DNA of 64,000 bases from Phyto melanocephala (lineage: Eukaryota > Arthropoda > Insecta > Diptera > Rhinophoridae), in assembly GCA_941918925.1 (NCBI GenBank), contig OW799236.1, positions 66,302,685 through 66,366,684 of the forward strand, in the 5' to 3' direction. Positions 21,923-33,599 of the stretch are shown piece by piece; positions within the stretch are counted from its first letter, which is position 1, and each line of letters starts with the position of its first letter. Both the position numbers and the translations under genes were made by a program. The notes below the pieces were generated by a model. That model was not told where the DNA came from. It saw only the letters and a list, made by a program, of their open reading frames with translations, and searched no databases.

Positions 21923-23239
21923 AAAAAACATCATCAGGAACAATATATTTAAACAGAAAAAATATTACATTTAATGCTTTTGTAAAATTTATCCTGCTGT
22001 ATGGCTCTGAACCATTGAACCATTGACATTCACAAGGTGGTCATAATGTAAACATTTTTGAATTCGCCTTAATTTCATTTATTCAAGCAAAGATGGGAAG
22101 TTATAAGTAAATTTTTGTTTTCGGTTTAAAAAAAAATTTATTATTTATTCTTTTAAACCAAAAAAACTACAGTTATTTATTCATTACATTTTTATATCCC
22201 AAAATATCATGGATGTTAAACAAATATAATATATATCATTGTTTGAATCAAATAAAATTTAAATTAACTGATTACTTCATTTTTGTTGCCGATCAGCTAT
22301 TGCGACGAGGTTACCTTGTAAATATGCTGTGGAATACGTCAAGGAATATGCCTTGTTTAATAAATTATTCCTATCAGCTACTCAAAGATTATATAAATCT
22401 TTAACAACCCTCTTTTCTTTATATTACCAAGATCAAAATACAAACTTTATTTTAAAGTAACACCAAACAAATTTTAAAATACTCAAAAATTGTTTTTTGC
22501 TACGGAATGAATAACATTCTTTTAAAAAACCCTTTAACCTTAATTTTGTAATTGTGCATAAATGTGTTTGATTTAAATTATGTTTTTGACACGCTCTAGT
22601 ACCTTTTTTCTATAGCAAACATGTACTTTTATGAAAATATTTTGCCACAAAAATTCCATTTACTGTTAGAGTTTTTCTGTTCATATGTTTGTTTTTTACA
22701 TAAAATTTTTTTGGTTTTGTTAACTAATAAATGAGGACAACCAAATGAAATTGTAGTAAATGAGGAGAAACGTAACGATTGCATTGCATTCCAAAGGTGT
22801 TTTTATCCAATTGTAATTTTCTGTATAAAAAACGCAACCAAATGAACGCAAACGAGCATGCACATCTGGCTGTCTGTCGAAGTGAACATGTATAAAGATA
22901 CATGAATGCAAATTTTTAAAAGCAGAATCTCCATGTTTAATTTTAAATGCTCGTTTTAGTATATGTGTGTCACTTTAGAAACTTGAGTGTTTGTGAACCC
23001 ACAAACGGAAATGAATAATGCTGCATATTAAAATAGAATTTTTTACCAAATTAGTTTACGTGTACCAGCGTAATAATTGTTTAATATTTAAATTTATTGT
23101 ATTTGATGCAACTTTTCTCACTATAAGTCTGAGATAGGAGAAGGGTGTTTTTAAAAAACCCCACTTGCTGGCTTGTGAAATTGAAAGGGGGTTTAAATGT
23201 CTAAACAATTTAAACAATTATTTTTTTAATACCAATTGT
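21923..23239. other. Non-coding AT-rich stretch
   Basis: No coding similarity or element ends seen. Confidence 0.45.
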
Positions 23240-23247
23240 GTGCTGAT
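23240..23247. repeat. Left 8-bp target-site duplication GTGCTGAT
   Basis: Identical to 25949-25956 on the far side of the hAT-type element; 8 bp is the hAT signature. Confidence 0.85.
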
Positions 23248-23386
23248 TAGGGTAATCGATTCGGTTTTACAACCGGTGGAAAACCCGGTTTTTTTACTCT
23301 TTCACCTGACAGTTTTTTCCAAATGTTAATTTTTCGAATGTCGCATACACCGGTTTTTTACTCACAGAAGCCGGTTTTTTTCATTT

Positions 23387-24038
23387 TTATACCCTTCACC
23401 TGTGGTGCACAAGGGTATATATATGTAGCTTTGTCATTTCGTTTGTAATTTCTACAATTTTCATTTCCGACCCCATAAAGTATATATTTTCTGAAAGCTT
23501 ATGAATAGAGGAGTCGATTAAGCCCTGACCGTGTGTCCGTCTGCCCGTCTGTCCGTGTGTTGGTTGAAATCAACTTTTAGAAGCAACTATATGTTCCTCA
23601 GATCTGTATATGGTATCAATCTCTTGGAAATATCCAGGAATGAATCGCTATTGAAATTCAGCACAAGCACCCCATAACTTTCTGAGATATGAGCAAAAAA
23701 CCACGACCATCTCGTTTTTTTACACAATTACAACAACAACATACATACATAAATACATGTAAAAAACATACAAAAAAAAAAAATACAAAAAAAAAATAAT
23801 AAAAAAAATTTAAAAAAATTTAAAAAGAAAATATAAATAACATATCATATTATATAAAATAAAATAAATTTTTTTTGGCTCAGCTAGGATTCGATGCCAC
23901 ATTTATTCTAACCAGTATATACATATGTACGTATTTTATATGAGATGAATGGTGATACAAACAATTGTTATTGCATGACTACACGTTGTGAAGGGTATAT
24001 AAGATTCGGCACGGCCGAATATAGCACTGTTACTTGTT
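23387..24038 (+). mobile_element. Family A element, central block inverted
   Basis: 5' TATACCCTTCACCTGTGGTG, the conserved block through AGTATATATTTTCTGAAAGC, an A-rich middle, then TATAAGATTCGGCACGG and terminal CTTGTT. Unlike the neighbouring copy at 24529, the tRNA-like segment here reads in the opposite direction and the AT-rich part is A-rich rather than T-rich. Confidence 0.85.
23876..23922 (-). repeat. tRNA-like segment (inverted copy)
   Basis: Reverse complement of the tRNA-like block at 24887-24933, ending CTAACCAGTATATAC on the plus strand. Confidence 0.5.
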
Positions 24039-24528
24039 AGTTTTATCTTCATTTATCTTTGTTACCAAACGTACCATAGTATATTTATTACTCAAAAAAT
24101 TTTGAAAAATCAGAAAATCTATTAAATAATCTGCCATAATATTTTAAGAAATTTATTTGTTGTTTCAAAAACAAATGTAAAATAAGAAAAATAATTCGGT
24201 TAAATGTTATTTGTTTTAAATAGAGAGCAGGTATTTTATACGTTGTTGCGCTTATAATTTGCTGTGATAATCAGCTGTTCAGTTAAGTTTTTTGACAAAA
24301 CTTTTGTACTTTGCAATACTTTTTGATCTCATTTTCGAATTTCATAATATTTTGCTTCTACGAAATCTAGCGACTTGTACTAAAGACTACCCATAGCTTA
24401 ACTAATATCTCTGATAACATACGACTTGTATACTAAAACAGTTTGGCACACAAAGCGTAATTATTACATCTTGCCTATAAAGTTGACTACCGTAAGCAGT
24501 GAAGTGACTTTTTTATATTTTTATACCC

Positions 24529-25286
24529 TTCACACAGTGAAAAAGGGTATATATAGGTTTGTCATTCCGTGTGAAATTTCTACAATTTTGATTTCCGACC
24601 CCATAAAGTATATATTTTCTGAAAGCTTATGAATAGGGGAGTCGATTAAGCCCTGTCAGTCTGTCCGTCTGACCGTGTGTATGTTGAAATCAACTTTTTG
24701 AAGCCCCCCGACATCGCTTGGACTCGGGTGAGGTATTAAAATATCAGAAATATTCGGGAGTAGATCGCTATTGAAAATCAGAAACATCGGTACATAAACA
24801 ACTGAGATATGAGCAAAAACCCACGACCACCTCGATTTTTTTTTCACAAAAACAACATTACAACAACAAAATACATACATACAAACGTGTATACTGGTTA
24901 GAGAAAACGTGGCATCGAATCCCAGCTGAGCCAAAAAAAAATTTTTTTAATTTTTTTAAAAATTTTTTTTTAATTTTTTTTTTATTTTTTTTTATTTTTT
25001 ATTTAATATATTATTTATATTTTTATTATTATTTTTTTTTAATTTTTTTTTAATTTTTTTTTTATTTTTTTTAAAATTTTTTTTTTTTAATTTTTAAAAA
25101 ATTTTTTTTTTTCGTTTTTTTAACATACATACGTGAATTTATAATTTTACAATCGGATGTTTTTATATATGTATGTACGTATTTCATATGGAATGAATGG
25201 TGACACAAACTACTGTTATTTCATGACTACACGTTGTGAAGGGTATATAAGATTCGGCACGGCCGAATATAGCGCTCTTACTTGTT
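24529..25286 (+). mobile_element. Family A element, complete
   Basis: Starts TTATACCCTTCACACAGTGA and ends with hairpin ATTCGGC-ACG-GCCGAAT, then ATAGCGCTCTTACTTGTT. TATACCCTTCACA at the 5' end is mirrored by TGTGAAGGGTATA before the hairpin (sub-terminal inverted repeats). The middle (24934-25115) is a T-rich low-complexity tract. This is the layout of Helentron-related HINE/DINE-1 elements; no coding. Confidence 0.85.
24887..24933 (+). repeat. tRNA-like segment: D-arm and T-arm without anticodon arm
   Basis: GTATACTGGTTAGAG resembles a tRNA D-arm, and GGCATCGAATCCCAGC resembles a T-arm/B box, separated by only about 9 nt. A run of A then T follows. Present in most family A copies (23876, 28670, 33990, 61585, 62065). 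Whether RNA polymerase III reads it is unknown. Confidence 0.45.
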
Positions 25287-25948
25287 TTATTATTAAAACC
25301 TCCTTGTAACAAAGGTTTTTTTTATATGGCAGAACCAGAGCAAATACCGGTTATTTTTAACAAATTAATTTAGTTCTTAAAAAAATGTAGTGGCCATAAT
25401 GTAAATTTATACATTTTATTAACAAAAAGAAATAAAATTTTTATTGATTTATTTACTGTTTTGTGTTAGCATTATTGTATTAGAAAATTAAAACTTAAAA
25501 TAAACAAAATTAAAAGGTGGTCAAAGCAGAAAAAAAATATAAATCACAATTTAGTTGCCATATTTTGTTTCTTGTAGAGAAACAATGGCATTTTTAAATT
25601 TATCAACCTCCTTAACTTTTAAGGTAAGTGAAGGATAAACTTAACTTTTCGGTCACTTTAAAGTAAAAAGTGTCTGTCCTTTAACATCTTTATTTTAAAT
25701 AACGGCATTTTATATCAATGCCATTGAATGTATTTCAACTTAAAATGCAATTAAACCATAGAACAAACTAGTTCATAACTATATATGTGTCATGGGTATA
25801 AGAAAAAATTATATTTTATGTATTCGACCGATTAACCGGTTTTTTATAAATTTTCAAAAGAGCAACCCAACCGGCTTTATTTTAAATTCTAAATTTCAAA
25901 CTATTTGAAAACCGGTTTCTTAAAAATGTCGAATAATCGATCACCCTA

Positions 25949-25956
25949 GTGCTGAT
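25949..25956. repeat. Right 8-bp target-site duplication GTGCTGAT
   Basis: Partner of 23240-23247. Confidence 0.85.
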
Positions 25957-26977
25957 GCAATAATTGTGTTAAAAAAATTTATTTGCTTGGTTTGTAATCG
26001 TTATTGAAGTTAAGACGTTGTGCTGGCGTTTCTGTTATCTTTTAACTTTTTCGAATTACAATAAAAATAACCTTGAAGTAAAACTTAAATGAAAAGATAT
26101 GATTTTTTTACCAATGGGTGCAAAATCAAACTGACATTTTTAAAATAGCATTTTAAAATCTTTCACGTTTTCTAAATGATTAAATTGGTAAAGAAAAAAA
26201 TAAAATAAAGAAGATGGATGTAAAATGTTTGCTGGCAAAGAGAAAATTGCTATTGAAAATAAAGAAAATGGTGGATCGTCTTCTAAATATACAAGATAAC
26301 ATTTTCAACTTAAATAAATTAAAAGTCATTTCTATAATTTATATTCCTTATACTATGTTAACACATGCGCCTTAATTGTCAATTTATTGTTTTTTTGTTT
26401 AGTGAGAAGAAAATTCTATAGTTGGCGTTTCCAATGTCAATTGTTCGTTCTGCAAATACACAAAAAACAAAAAGTAAGAAAATGGAAAATAGTTGATGGA
26501 AGGTTTAATGAAATTTTTAAATAAATATATAAATATAATTATAAATATATTTTATGAACAGGAAAACAACTGAAGAGAGGGTATAAATACATCGTATTTT
26601 TACATTACTTAAATGCTAATGGAGTAAGATAAATTGAGTATGTGTGAACACTTATTTTAATTGCTCAATCAACACTAAATAGAAACAATTAAAAATATCT
26701 GTCGGACATGGTTTTATATATATTTTACTCACAATTATTATATTACTAACAAATTGATTTGTTTTACTAAATTTGTTTTCCTAAAATCATTGTGCCTTTC
26801 TTCGAGAGTAATAAAACTTTTGTATTTATAAAATGCACCAAAAAATTAACCATAAAATTATCTCTTTGTCTTTCTATCTGTGTATCTGTGTATGTTTATT
26901 TGTCTTCAGTTTAATGTAGTTGTCGATGTAGGTTCTTTATTGTTGTTGGTATTTAGTTGGTTTGTTAATTTCCTTCT
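25957..26977. other. Non-coding stretch
   Basis: Nothing recognised. Confidence 0.45.
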
Positions 26978-27169
26978 CTATCTGGTTTGTTTTTGTTGCT
27001 CCTTATTAAGTGAGGAAGCTTTTGTTTGTTGTTTAACAATAAACACAATAATGGCTGCAAGAAAAACAGTCAGCAAGAAAATGAAGATAAAATAGACTAG
27101 GTAAAAAAAATCAGTCCGCTTAATATAACTATATATGGAAAAATTATGCACGCTATAAGGACCTCGCAT
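26978..27169 (-). CDS. Hypothetical single-membrane-span small protein (weak)
   Basis: A 63-codon ATG frame with a polar N terminus, one strongly hydrophobic helix (about residues 22-45, FYLVYFIFIFLLTVFLAA) and a Lys/Gln-rich tail ending KEQQKQTR. A good splice-acceptor-like tract (TGTTTTTCTTGCAG) lies inside it on the minus strand, so part could be a 3' exon of a larger gene. No family recognised, start context weak, and hydrophobic frames arise easily in AT-rich DNA. Confidence 0.15.
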   Translation of the reverse strand: MRGPYSVHNFSIYSYIKRTDFFYLVYFIFIFLLTVFLAAIIVFIVKQQTKASSLNKEQQKQTR

Positions 27170-28200
27170 TAAAAAGGATTTTTTCGGCGGGAAGGAGGTA
27201 AAAATTTATTTTTGCATACGCGATCAGTAGTCATCTTTTTTAGTATTTTGGACTCCCCTGCTGGGTGCAGCTACTAAAAAAAACCCTTGTGTTTACATCT
27301 GGAAATTACACCACTCTGGGACCGCTGTAATGCATTAATTCGAGGTGGTTTCCTACTGGCTGTTTATCGCAGTCATACTTTTTGATTTGACCTGTGCCAA
27401 GGCCATTGCATATATGCTTTCAGTGCCAAGGGTTCATCATCCAGATCAGACTGCTTCAATTTGATAATGTACTTTGATACTGCTCGCCAAGATCTTTCGT
27501 TCTGCATCACGCGATCTTTTATACACCCGTTTACTTACAACACTCGAAAGAGGTACGCTCAGTTTCGTCGATATTGCCTTCCACTGAATATAAAATATTC
27601 TTCACTTGTCTCTGTTGTACAGGTATTTCCTGAACTATCAATTATCAGACCTTATCTGGGTCAGGAAGTTGTTTATGAAGTATATTGGAAAAGGTAGTAT
27701 TCTACTGTTTTATCCTCTTCTTCACAGCCTATTTATGTTGTTCTATACGATAATCACAGGCCAGTTAGGCAAGTTTTTAACTTCGTTTGGTCTGTTATTA
27801 CAACAGTTTACATATTCGGTTTTGATCTTTTAAGATCTGGATTAACCCATAATATATCCGTCATATTCCTATGAGTAGAATTTTGTCAGTTCCTGAATTA
27901 TTTCTCAATTGAAATTGTTTGTATTTTCTTAAAGGTGAAGAGTTTTTGTTTCGATTATCCCATTATGGACTGAATCCATATTATGTTTTAATATTCAGAA
28001 ACTGCTCATGTACTTATCTCATTCTAGAATTGTACAGCATATCCTTTAAAATCCATAAATTGGACTTGTCCAAGCTGCTTATAAGTTTTTTAAAAATTTC
28101 AAAGATGAGTTTGATTTAAGGAATTTTTGTTGCTACAAAATAAATATGCTAAATTTGGAGAACTATTTAATAATTAACCCAATTGAGAAAATTTCGTTAA
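27170..28200. other. Stretch probably belonging to a decayed LINE 5' region
   Basis: Higher GC than its surroundings between 27240 and 27460, and it runs without a visible break into the ORF1-like remnant. Several short frames (27461-27697, 27606-27833) are not recognisable. The LINE link rests on position only. Confidence 0.25.
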
Positions 28201-28201
28201 T

Positions 28202-28604
28202 ATGCACCAAAATCTATCTCCTATATGCCAAAAAGCGCATTTAAGGTCTAAATCATTACAAAATTCACGCAAAATAATTTCTGATTTTATCAACTCATCT
28301 GCTTCTGTAGTCGAAGTTAATTTACAACCCCAAAATAACTTTATATCTGGATCCACATCAGTGTCTGTAGCTGATATACCTAACTCCTTGGAGCCTTTAT
28401 CTGTCACTTCTGGAATTTCACCCATAGCCATTAACTCATCAAAAGCTCCTAAACGTAATCTTAATTATATTCAAATTTTGACTTCTACGTCTACTCCTTC
28501 TAATAATATGCAAGTTGCACCCAAGCCGTTAAAAGCTATATCCCCTATTTAAAATATCTTTTTTATCACGCTTAGCTGCGGAAACTACTGCTGAGGATGT
28601 TGAA
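28202..28604 (+). pseudogene. LINE ORF1-like fragment
   Basis: A Ser/Pro/Asn-rich low-complexity frame (28202-28552) ends ...KPLKAISPI. A one-base frame change leads to FLSRLAAETTAEDVECYIQ (about 28560-28617). The pattern 'basic, F-x-S-R-L-x(4)-T-x-E-D-x-x-x-Y-I' opens the conserved domain of ORF1 proteins of many insect jockey/CR1-type LINEs. The rest is cut off by the family A element that follows. Moderately sure of the type, not of the clade. Confidence 0.5.
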
Positions 28605-29070
28605 TGTTACATACAATATAATATAAAATATATATATGAAAAAAAAAATTAAAAAAATTTTTTTTTTTTTTGGCTCAGCTGGGATTCGATGCCACGTTCA
28701 CTCTAACCTGTATACCACGTTTGTGTGTATGCATGTGTTGTATGCTCTTGTTGTGCAAAAAAGAGGTGGTAGTGGTTTTTTGCTCATATCTTAGTTGTTT
28801 ATGTACCGATTTTTCTGATTTTCCATACAGATCTGCTCCCGAATATTTGCAATACTTCACACGGTTACAGGCGATGTCGGGCGGGGCTTCAAAAAGTTAA
28901 TTTTAACATACACACGGACAGACGGTGAGACTGATTGATTGACTGACAGTGCTTAGTTGACTCCCCTATTCATAAGCTTTCAGAAAATATAACCTTTATG
29001 GGGTTGGAAATTAAAATTGTAGAAATTTCACACGCATTGACAAACCTATACTGTGTGAGGGGTATAAAAA
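28605..29070 (-). mobile_element. Family A element, 3' half missing
   Basis: The 5' end is on the right (GAGGGGTATAAAA, reverse complement of the family start). The conserved block and the tRNA-like segment (28673-28720) are present. The copy stops in an A/T run near 28650 without the hairpin end. Confidence 0.75.
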
Positions 29071-29151
29071 ATAAGGAAATAATAAAACTTAATAAAAAAA
29101 GGAATTAATCAAAAAAGTAAGGGCAATCAATATAACTAAGAGCAAAACAAA

Positions 29152-29230
29152 AACAAGTAAGAGCACTATATTCGACTATGCCGAATCTTTTATACCCACC
29201 ACCAATGTTCCATACTTTTATAGCTAGGGT
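29152..29230 (-). mobile_element. Fragment of a family B 3' end
   Basis: AACAAGTAAGAGCACTATAT, hairpin ATTCGAC-TAT-GCCGAAT and TATACCCACCACCAAT mark the 3' end of a family B copy. It is interrupted at about 29227 by unrelated sequence starting TAGGGTTTTTTTTG, with CCCGG motifs, reminiscent of a hAT end. Confidence 0.6.
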
Positions 29231-29402
29231 TTTTTTTGTTTCCCGGTAAAGCGCGATTTATTTTTTAATTTCCCGGGATCCCGCAGCAAAATAAATAAAA
29301 AGTAAATTTGTTTTTAATTAATAAACAACTTTTTATTTAAAAGCATAAAATAGTTTATAATGTAAAAGAAACACTTCAAAACTATAAAAATTAAAAAAAA
29401 AA

Positions 29403-31357
29403 AAGTAAGAACACTATATTCGGCTGTGCCGAATCTTTCATACCCACCACCAATTTTGTGTACATTTAAAACACAGTATTTATTATTTTGTGAATCATTA
29501 TGGAATAATCTCCTTATAAATAATAAAATATGTATCACTTTCTTTGTAGAGAGTGGTTAAATTTTAAGGGCCCATGTTGAAGGTGAACTACACCTAGTCT
29601 TTAAATTTGTTTTCTGCATTTCACTTGACATTTCTCAATCTCAAACTTACTCAATTTAATCCGTGGAAAGATACGCAAATGAGCAACGCTTTAAAATTAT
29701 TCAGGTTTTTATAAAAATGGGCATTTAAATCAAAATGCATTTTGTGCAATTCGTAATTCTCTTGATCAACATAATCGTTCAAATTCGTCCACAGTCGGGA
29801 GAATTGTAAAAAATATTTAAATTTCTGCAAAACATGTCTGTATAAAATGTAAGAAAATCTGTGAATGCTTTCTTAGTTCGTTGAATGGGAACCACTGCTA
29901 TAGTCTGGAAAAAGAGCAGTCAACATCGCCTCATCATCATGCCCAGCAATTGAGCATCAACATTGGACCATCAGACACTTCGATATGCTACTGAAATGCT
30001 TTTGTAAATGTAGTCTTTCAATGAAAGTGGGCGTTAAAGTAGGCGTGTCAATAAAGTTTCTGCTAATAAATACAACTTAGATATTTCAATATAGTCCTTT
30101 ATTTTCCCAAAAAATTTGTCAATAGAGAAATTACATGAATTTAAGATAAACCGTTATATGGGAGGTAGGCGTTAAAGTGGGCGTGTCACCTAAACTTTTT
30201 GGCACAACAATTACATTGATTAAAAGGATCAAATTTGATCATCATACCTCTAATTTTGGCGGTTTTATGAGCTTTAAATTTCATTAACGGTAGATAACGT
30301 GAAAAGTGGGCGTTATGGTAGGCGTGTCAAAGTTATTTTTGCGAATGAGTACAACTTAGGTGTTTCAATATAGCCCTTTATTATTCCAAAATCTTTATTA
30401 ATAGAGAAATTATATGAATTTTAGGTAAAACGTTATATGGGAGGTGGGCGTAAAAGTGGGCGTGGCACCTTATTTTTCTGGAACATTAATGAAATTGTTT
30501 AGGAGGATACACGTAGCAAATTTGATAATCATACCTCTAATTTTGACTCTTTTATGAGCTTTTAAATTTCATTAACGATAGATAACGTGAAAAGTGGGCG
30601 TTATAGTAGACTTGTCAAAGTTATTTTTCCGAATGAGTACAACTAAGGTGTTTCAATATAGCTTTTTATTATTCCAAAATCTTTATTTATAGAGAAATTA
30701 TATGAATTTTAGGTAAAACGTTATATGGAAGGTGGGCGTAGCACATTGATTTTCTGTCAAAAAAGCGTCTCACCATATAGCAAAGTGTGCAAAATTTCAG
30801 AGTCATACATCCAATTTTGTTGCTTTTATAACGTTTTTGTTTTTAAATATACCGAAAAATACACTGTGCGGTATAAATTTTCGTACATTTTGATCGATAA
30901 CTCCTCTCCTAATTCATAGATTTAGATAATTTTCGGGGAAAAATATTGTTTTTACTCAGGAAATATATATTCGAAGTTTTATGACTCTACGTTAATGCGT
31001 TTGGACACAATTCCAATTTATTCGATGTTCGAAGGACATGTTTTTTTCGACCTACTCTTGCTTTTCGAGCTATAACTCTCTTCCTAATATTTCGATTTAG
31101 CCCATTTTCAACACCAGACAAACCTTGTCTATAAGAAAGATTCTGGCAAAATTTGAGCCCCCTAGCTTTTTCGGTGCAACCTCTATCGTGCTTTCAACAG
31201 ACTGACAGACGGACGGACATAGCTAGATCGTCATCAAATCAAACCCTGATTCAGAATATATATACTTTATGGGGTCTAAAATGGATGTTTCGATGTGTTA
31301 CAAACGGAATGACAAAATGAATATACCCCCAGTATTTTTTTGGTGGCGGGTATAAAA
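29403..31357 (-). mobile_element. Family B element with an embedded mariner-like remnant
   Basis: 3' end on the left (AAGTAAGAACACTATATTCG, hairpin, TATACCCACCACCAAT) and 5' end on the right (TTTTTTTGGTGGCGGGTATA). Within it lie a mariner-like remnant (29549-~29990) and repeated ~285-bp segments headed by GGGAGGTRGGCGTWAAAGTG (about 30160, 30440, 30728). It has the same plan as the 7.8-kb copy at 42676 but without the 803-bp expansion. Confidence 0.8.
29549..29990 (+). pseudogene. Mariner-like transposase N-terminal remnant inside family B
   Basis: The left TIR GAGAGTGGTTAAATTTTAAG follows a TA. Shifted frames give YKNGHLNQNAF- and SSTVGRIV-like strings, the helix-turn-helix part of a Tc1/mariner transposase. 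Later segments resemble the linker preceding the catalytic domain. No catalytic Asp remains. The same remnant underlies the 803-bp units at 43.7-50.0 kb. Confidence 0.6.
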
Positions 31358-31372
31358 AAATTGTGTAAAAAT

Positions 31373-32145
31373 TGTGCCGATCATATCCTCTTACAAAAGG
31401 ACGTAGAAACTTTTAATTTTTGGTGTAAGTCTGCAGTTAATGGAGCTGAACATTGAAAAATGCAAATATAAGTGTTTCTTTCGTATATGTTATTTTAACG
31501 TGAATTATGTTTTGAATGGTTATACGTTAAATAGACTGGAATACGTCTCCGATATTGGAATCTTATTAGATGCTAAACTAAATTTAATTCAGAATATCTC
31601 TTTAACTGTTAATAAAGCACGTACAGTCTTTGGATTCATAATACGTTGGGCGAAAGAGTTTACAGATCTATTCTTGAGTATGGTTAAATAATTTTAGATC
31701 CAATGTGTACATCAGTAGCATTGAATCTGAGTAAAAATATTTGCTGTTATTTTGTCTTCGTGGCTTACAGTGGAATTCGTTAAACCTTTCGCGTTATACT
31801 AGTAGACTTGCACTTGTGAAGCTGCCGAAGAACAGTGCTAAATGTTACGTTTGTTCTAAATATAATTAAATGATGTCCATGCTCCGATTTCCTAATAGCG
31901 AATAACTTTTTTAATGTACCATCTTGTTTTGCACGTCATTTTTGTCCACTATCATCCGTTTTTAAGGATTTTTACCGAGTTCAATAAACTTTATTCGTTA
32001 ACATATAGATTTTTTATCAAATATTAATACTGTGTATTGTAAAATAATTTTGTAATTTTTTTGAATAACTAATATTTAACAATTTGTGTGTAGTGCTTTA
32101 TAATCCAATCAATAAATCCAATCAATAAATAAATAAATAGCTTCC
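31373..32145 (+). pseudogene. Jockey-like LINE, C-terminal RT fragment
   Basis: DHILLQKDVETFNFWCKSAV (31376-31435) then, one base out of frame, MELNIEKCKYKCFFRICYF and IGILLDAKLNL...VNKARTVFGFIIRWAKEF. This is the thumb and following region of a non-LTR reverse transcriptase. Homology continues to the copy at 19145-19770 and ends in AATAAATAAATAAAT near 32120-32145. The 5' side is cut by the family B element ending at 31357. Confidence 0.8.
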
Positions 32146-33598
32146 CTTTCAGCGCCTAAGTTACCTTTTGTACTCCCAAAACCTTTATCCATTTTTGGAA
32201 CTCTTAAACCAGCAACAGTTTACAAGTTAAATAATAGACTAAGGACGTAAAGTGCGAAAAATGCAATAACAAAATAATTAAAACACGTGCTTTGATAGCA
32301 GACTTTTACAATATAAATTATACAAAATCTTGACAAAAAAATTTTATTAAAAAAAATTAAATAGTTTTAAATTCGTTCAACTGCATAATTGGTATCGAAG
32401 ACTATGTATCATTTATATTACCCATGTTTAGATTTTATTTTTAGGTACAACAAAAATAACAGTCCTATCAAGCCATCTGACTCTACTAGCCGCCTAACCC
32501 TCGTCATAAATCCAATCATGATACCTAGTTTGCACCTCCAGATATCATCTAATTAAAAGTGAAATCTCAATGATAATTCTGAAGATTAGTACCCACAAAG
32601 TCTTAGTGTGGGCAATATCAAGTAGTCATCCAATTTTGACCTACTTCACCTAATCAAGCTCAATGCCGCCAAAAACTACACCCAGAACTCTATATGTAAA
32701 TAGAGTGTTGCGAATTATGTATAGCGAATTCTGTGGTGTAGTTTTGAGGTGAGGCTTCCTATAATAACAAATTTCCAATAGCTACCAAAATGCAGTGCAT
32801 ATGTCGAAAGGATTGTAATCTTTAGTCGTAAGCCTAAACTCTTCTATGTAATTCCTGCATATGTACAGGCCCTTCTTCACGTATTTGTGTTCCATTCAGC
32901 TTACTTTATAGGACTTACACTTACCATTTGACAGAAAATTCTAACTCAAAACTTTTTATTTAGTACCGGTTGCCTTAACGCCTCGATCACATAATCCTGG
33001 TAAAAAGAACTAACTATTTCTTTATATTATCTCAGTTCACCAAGCCTATTTTTTTCATCAGAGAAATCAATAGAGTCATCCACTGTCGTTCCCATATGAA
33101 CATCTTGGCATGCAAACTTCCTTAAGAAAACTCGGTTTTTACCAACAGGATATACCGTCTCCTGTGGTAATTTAATCGTCACTAAATTTTATAAAGAGAT
33201 ACACCAAAGCTTAAATGAAAAATTAAAATTAACAAAATGAAACAATTGCCACACGAATTAAATTTCATTAAAATTTTCTCCACGAAAATAAACGTTTGTA
33301 AAACTTATGCAAACTTATAAGTAAATAACTGATCTGCCAAATTAGTAGTCATAGTACACAATTTATACCACATTTTATTACATCGCATAAACGTTTTGTT
33401 CAAACTTTTTTGCTTCTTTTATTGGAAAATGAAATTTGTCTTGTCAAAGACCTTTAAGTTGTTTGTTATCTTAAAGAAATTATGTTAAATACTGCTGTTT
33501 ACTAACTTTTAACGCTTATCTCTGTATCTCAGCATTAGCACATTCCCAATTTGTAATAAATTGTTTTGTAAGTGAAATAATCGCTTCTGGGTAAAACG
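32146..33598. other. Non-coding stretch, relatively repeat-poor
   Basis: No recognised gene. A potential stem AAAACTACACC / GGTGTAGTTTT lies at about 32672-32748. This may be host intergenic or intron sequence. Confidence 0.4.
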
Positions 33599-33599
33599 T

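Larger units (their letters stand above)
23248..25948. mobile_element. hAT-type non-autonomous element hosting two family A insertions
   Basis: Termini TAGGGTAATCGATT (left) and TAGGGTGATCGATT (right, reverse complement) are flanked by a perfect 8-bp direct repeat GTGCTGAT. The sub-terminal sequence is rich in ACCGGTT motifs. No transposase coding is visible. Two family A elements (23387-24038 and 24529-25286) sit inside; subtracting them leaves about 1.3 kb. Confidence 0.85.

Noticed and set aside
24656..24934. Minus-strand frame MAQLGFDATF..., also seen at 33737-34039 and, on the plus strand, at 28670-28900
   Set aside because: It recurs only within family A elements and translates their tRNA-like and 5' blocks; each copy has different breaks.
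24934..25115. Long T-rich runs as transcription terminators
   Set aside because: They are the variable low-complexity centre of family A elements, seen also at 34040-34220 and 62110-62370.
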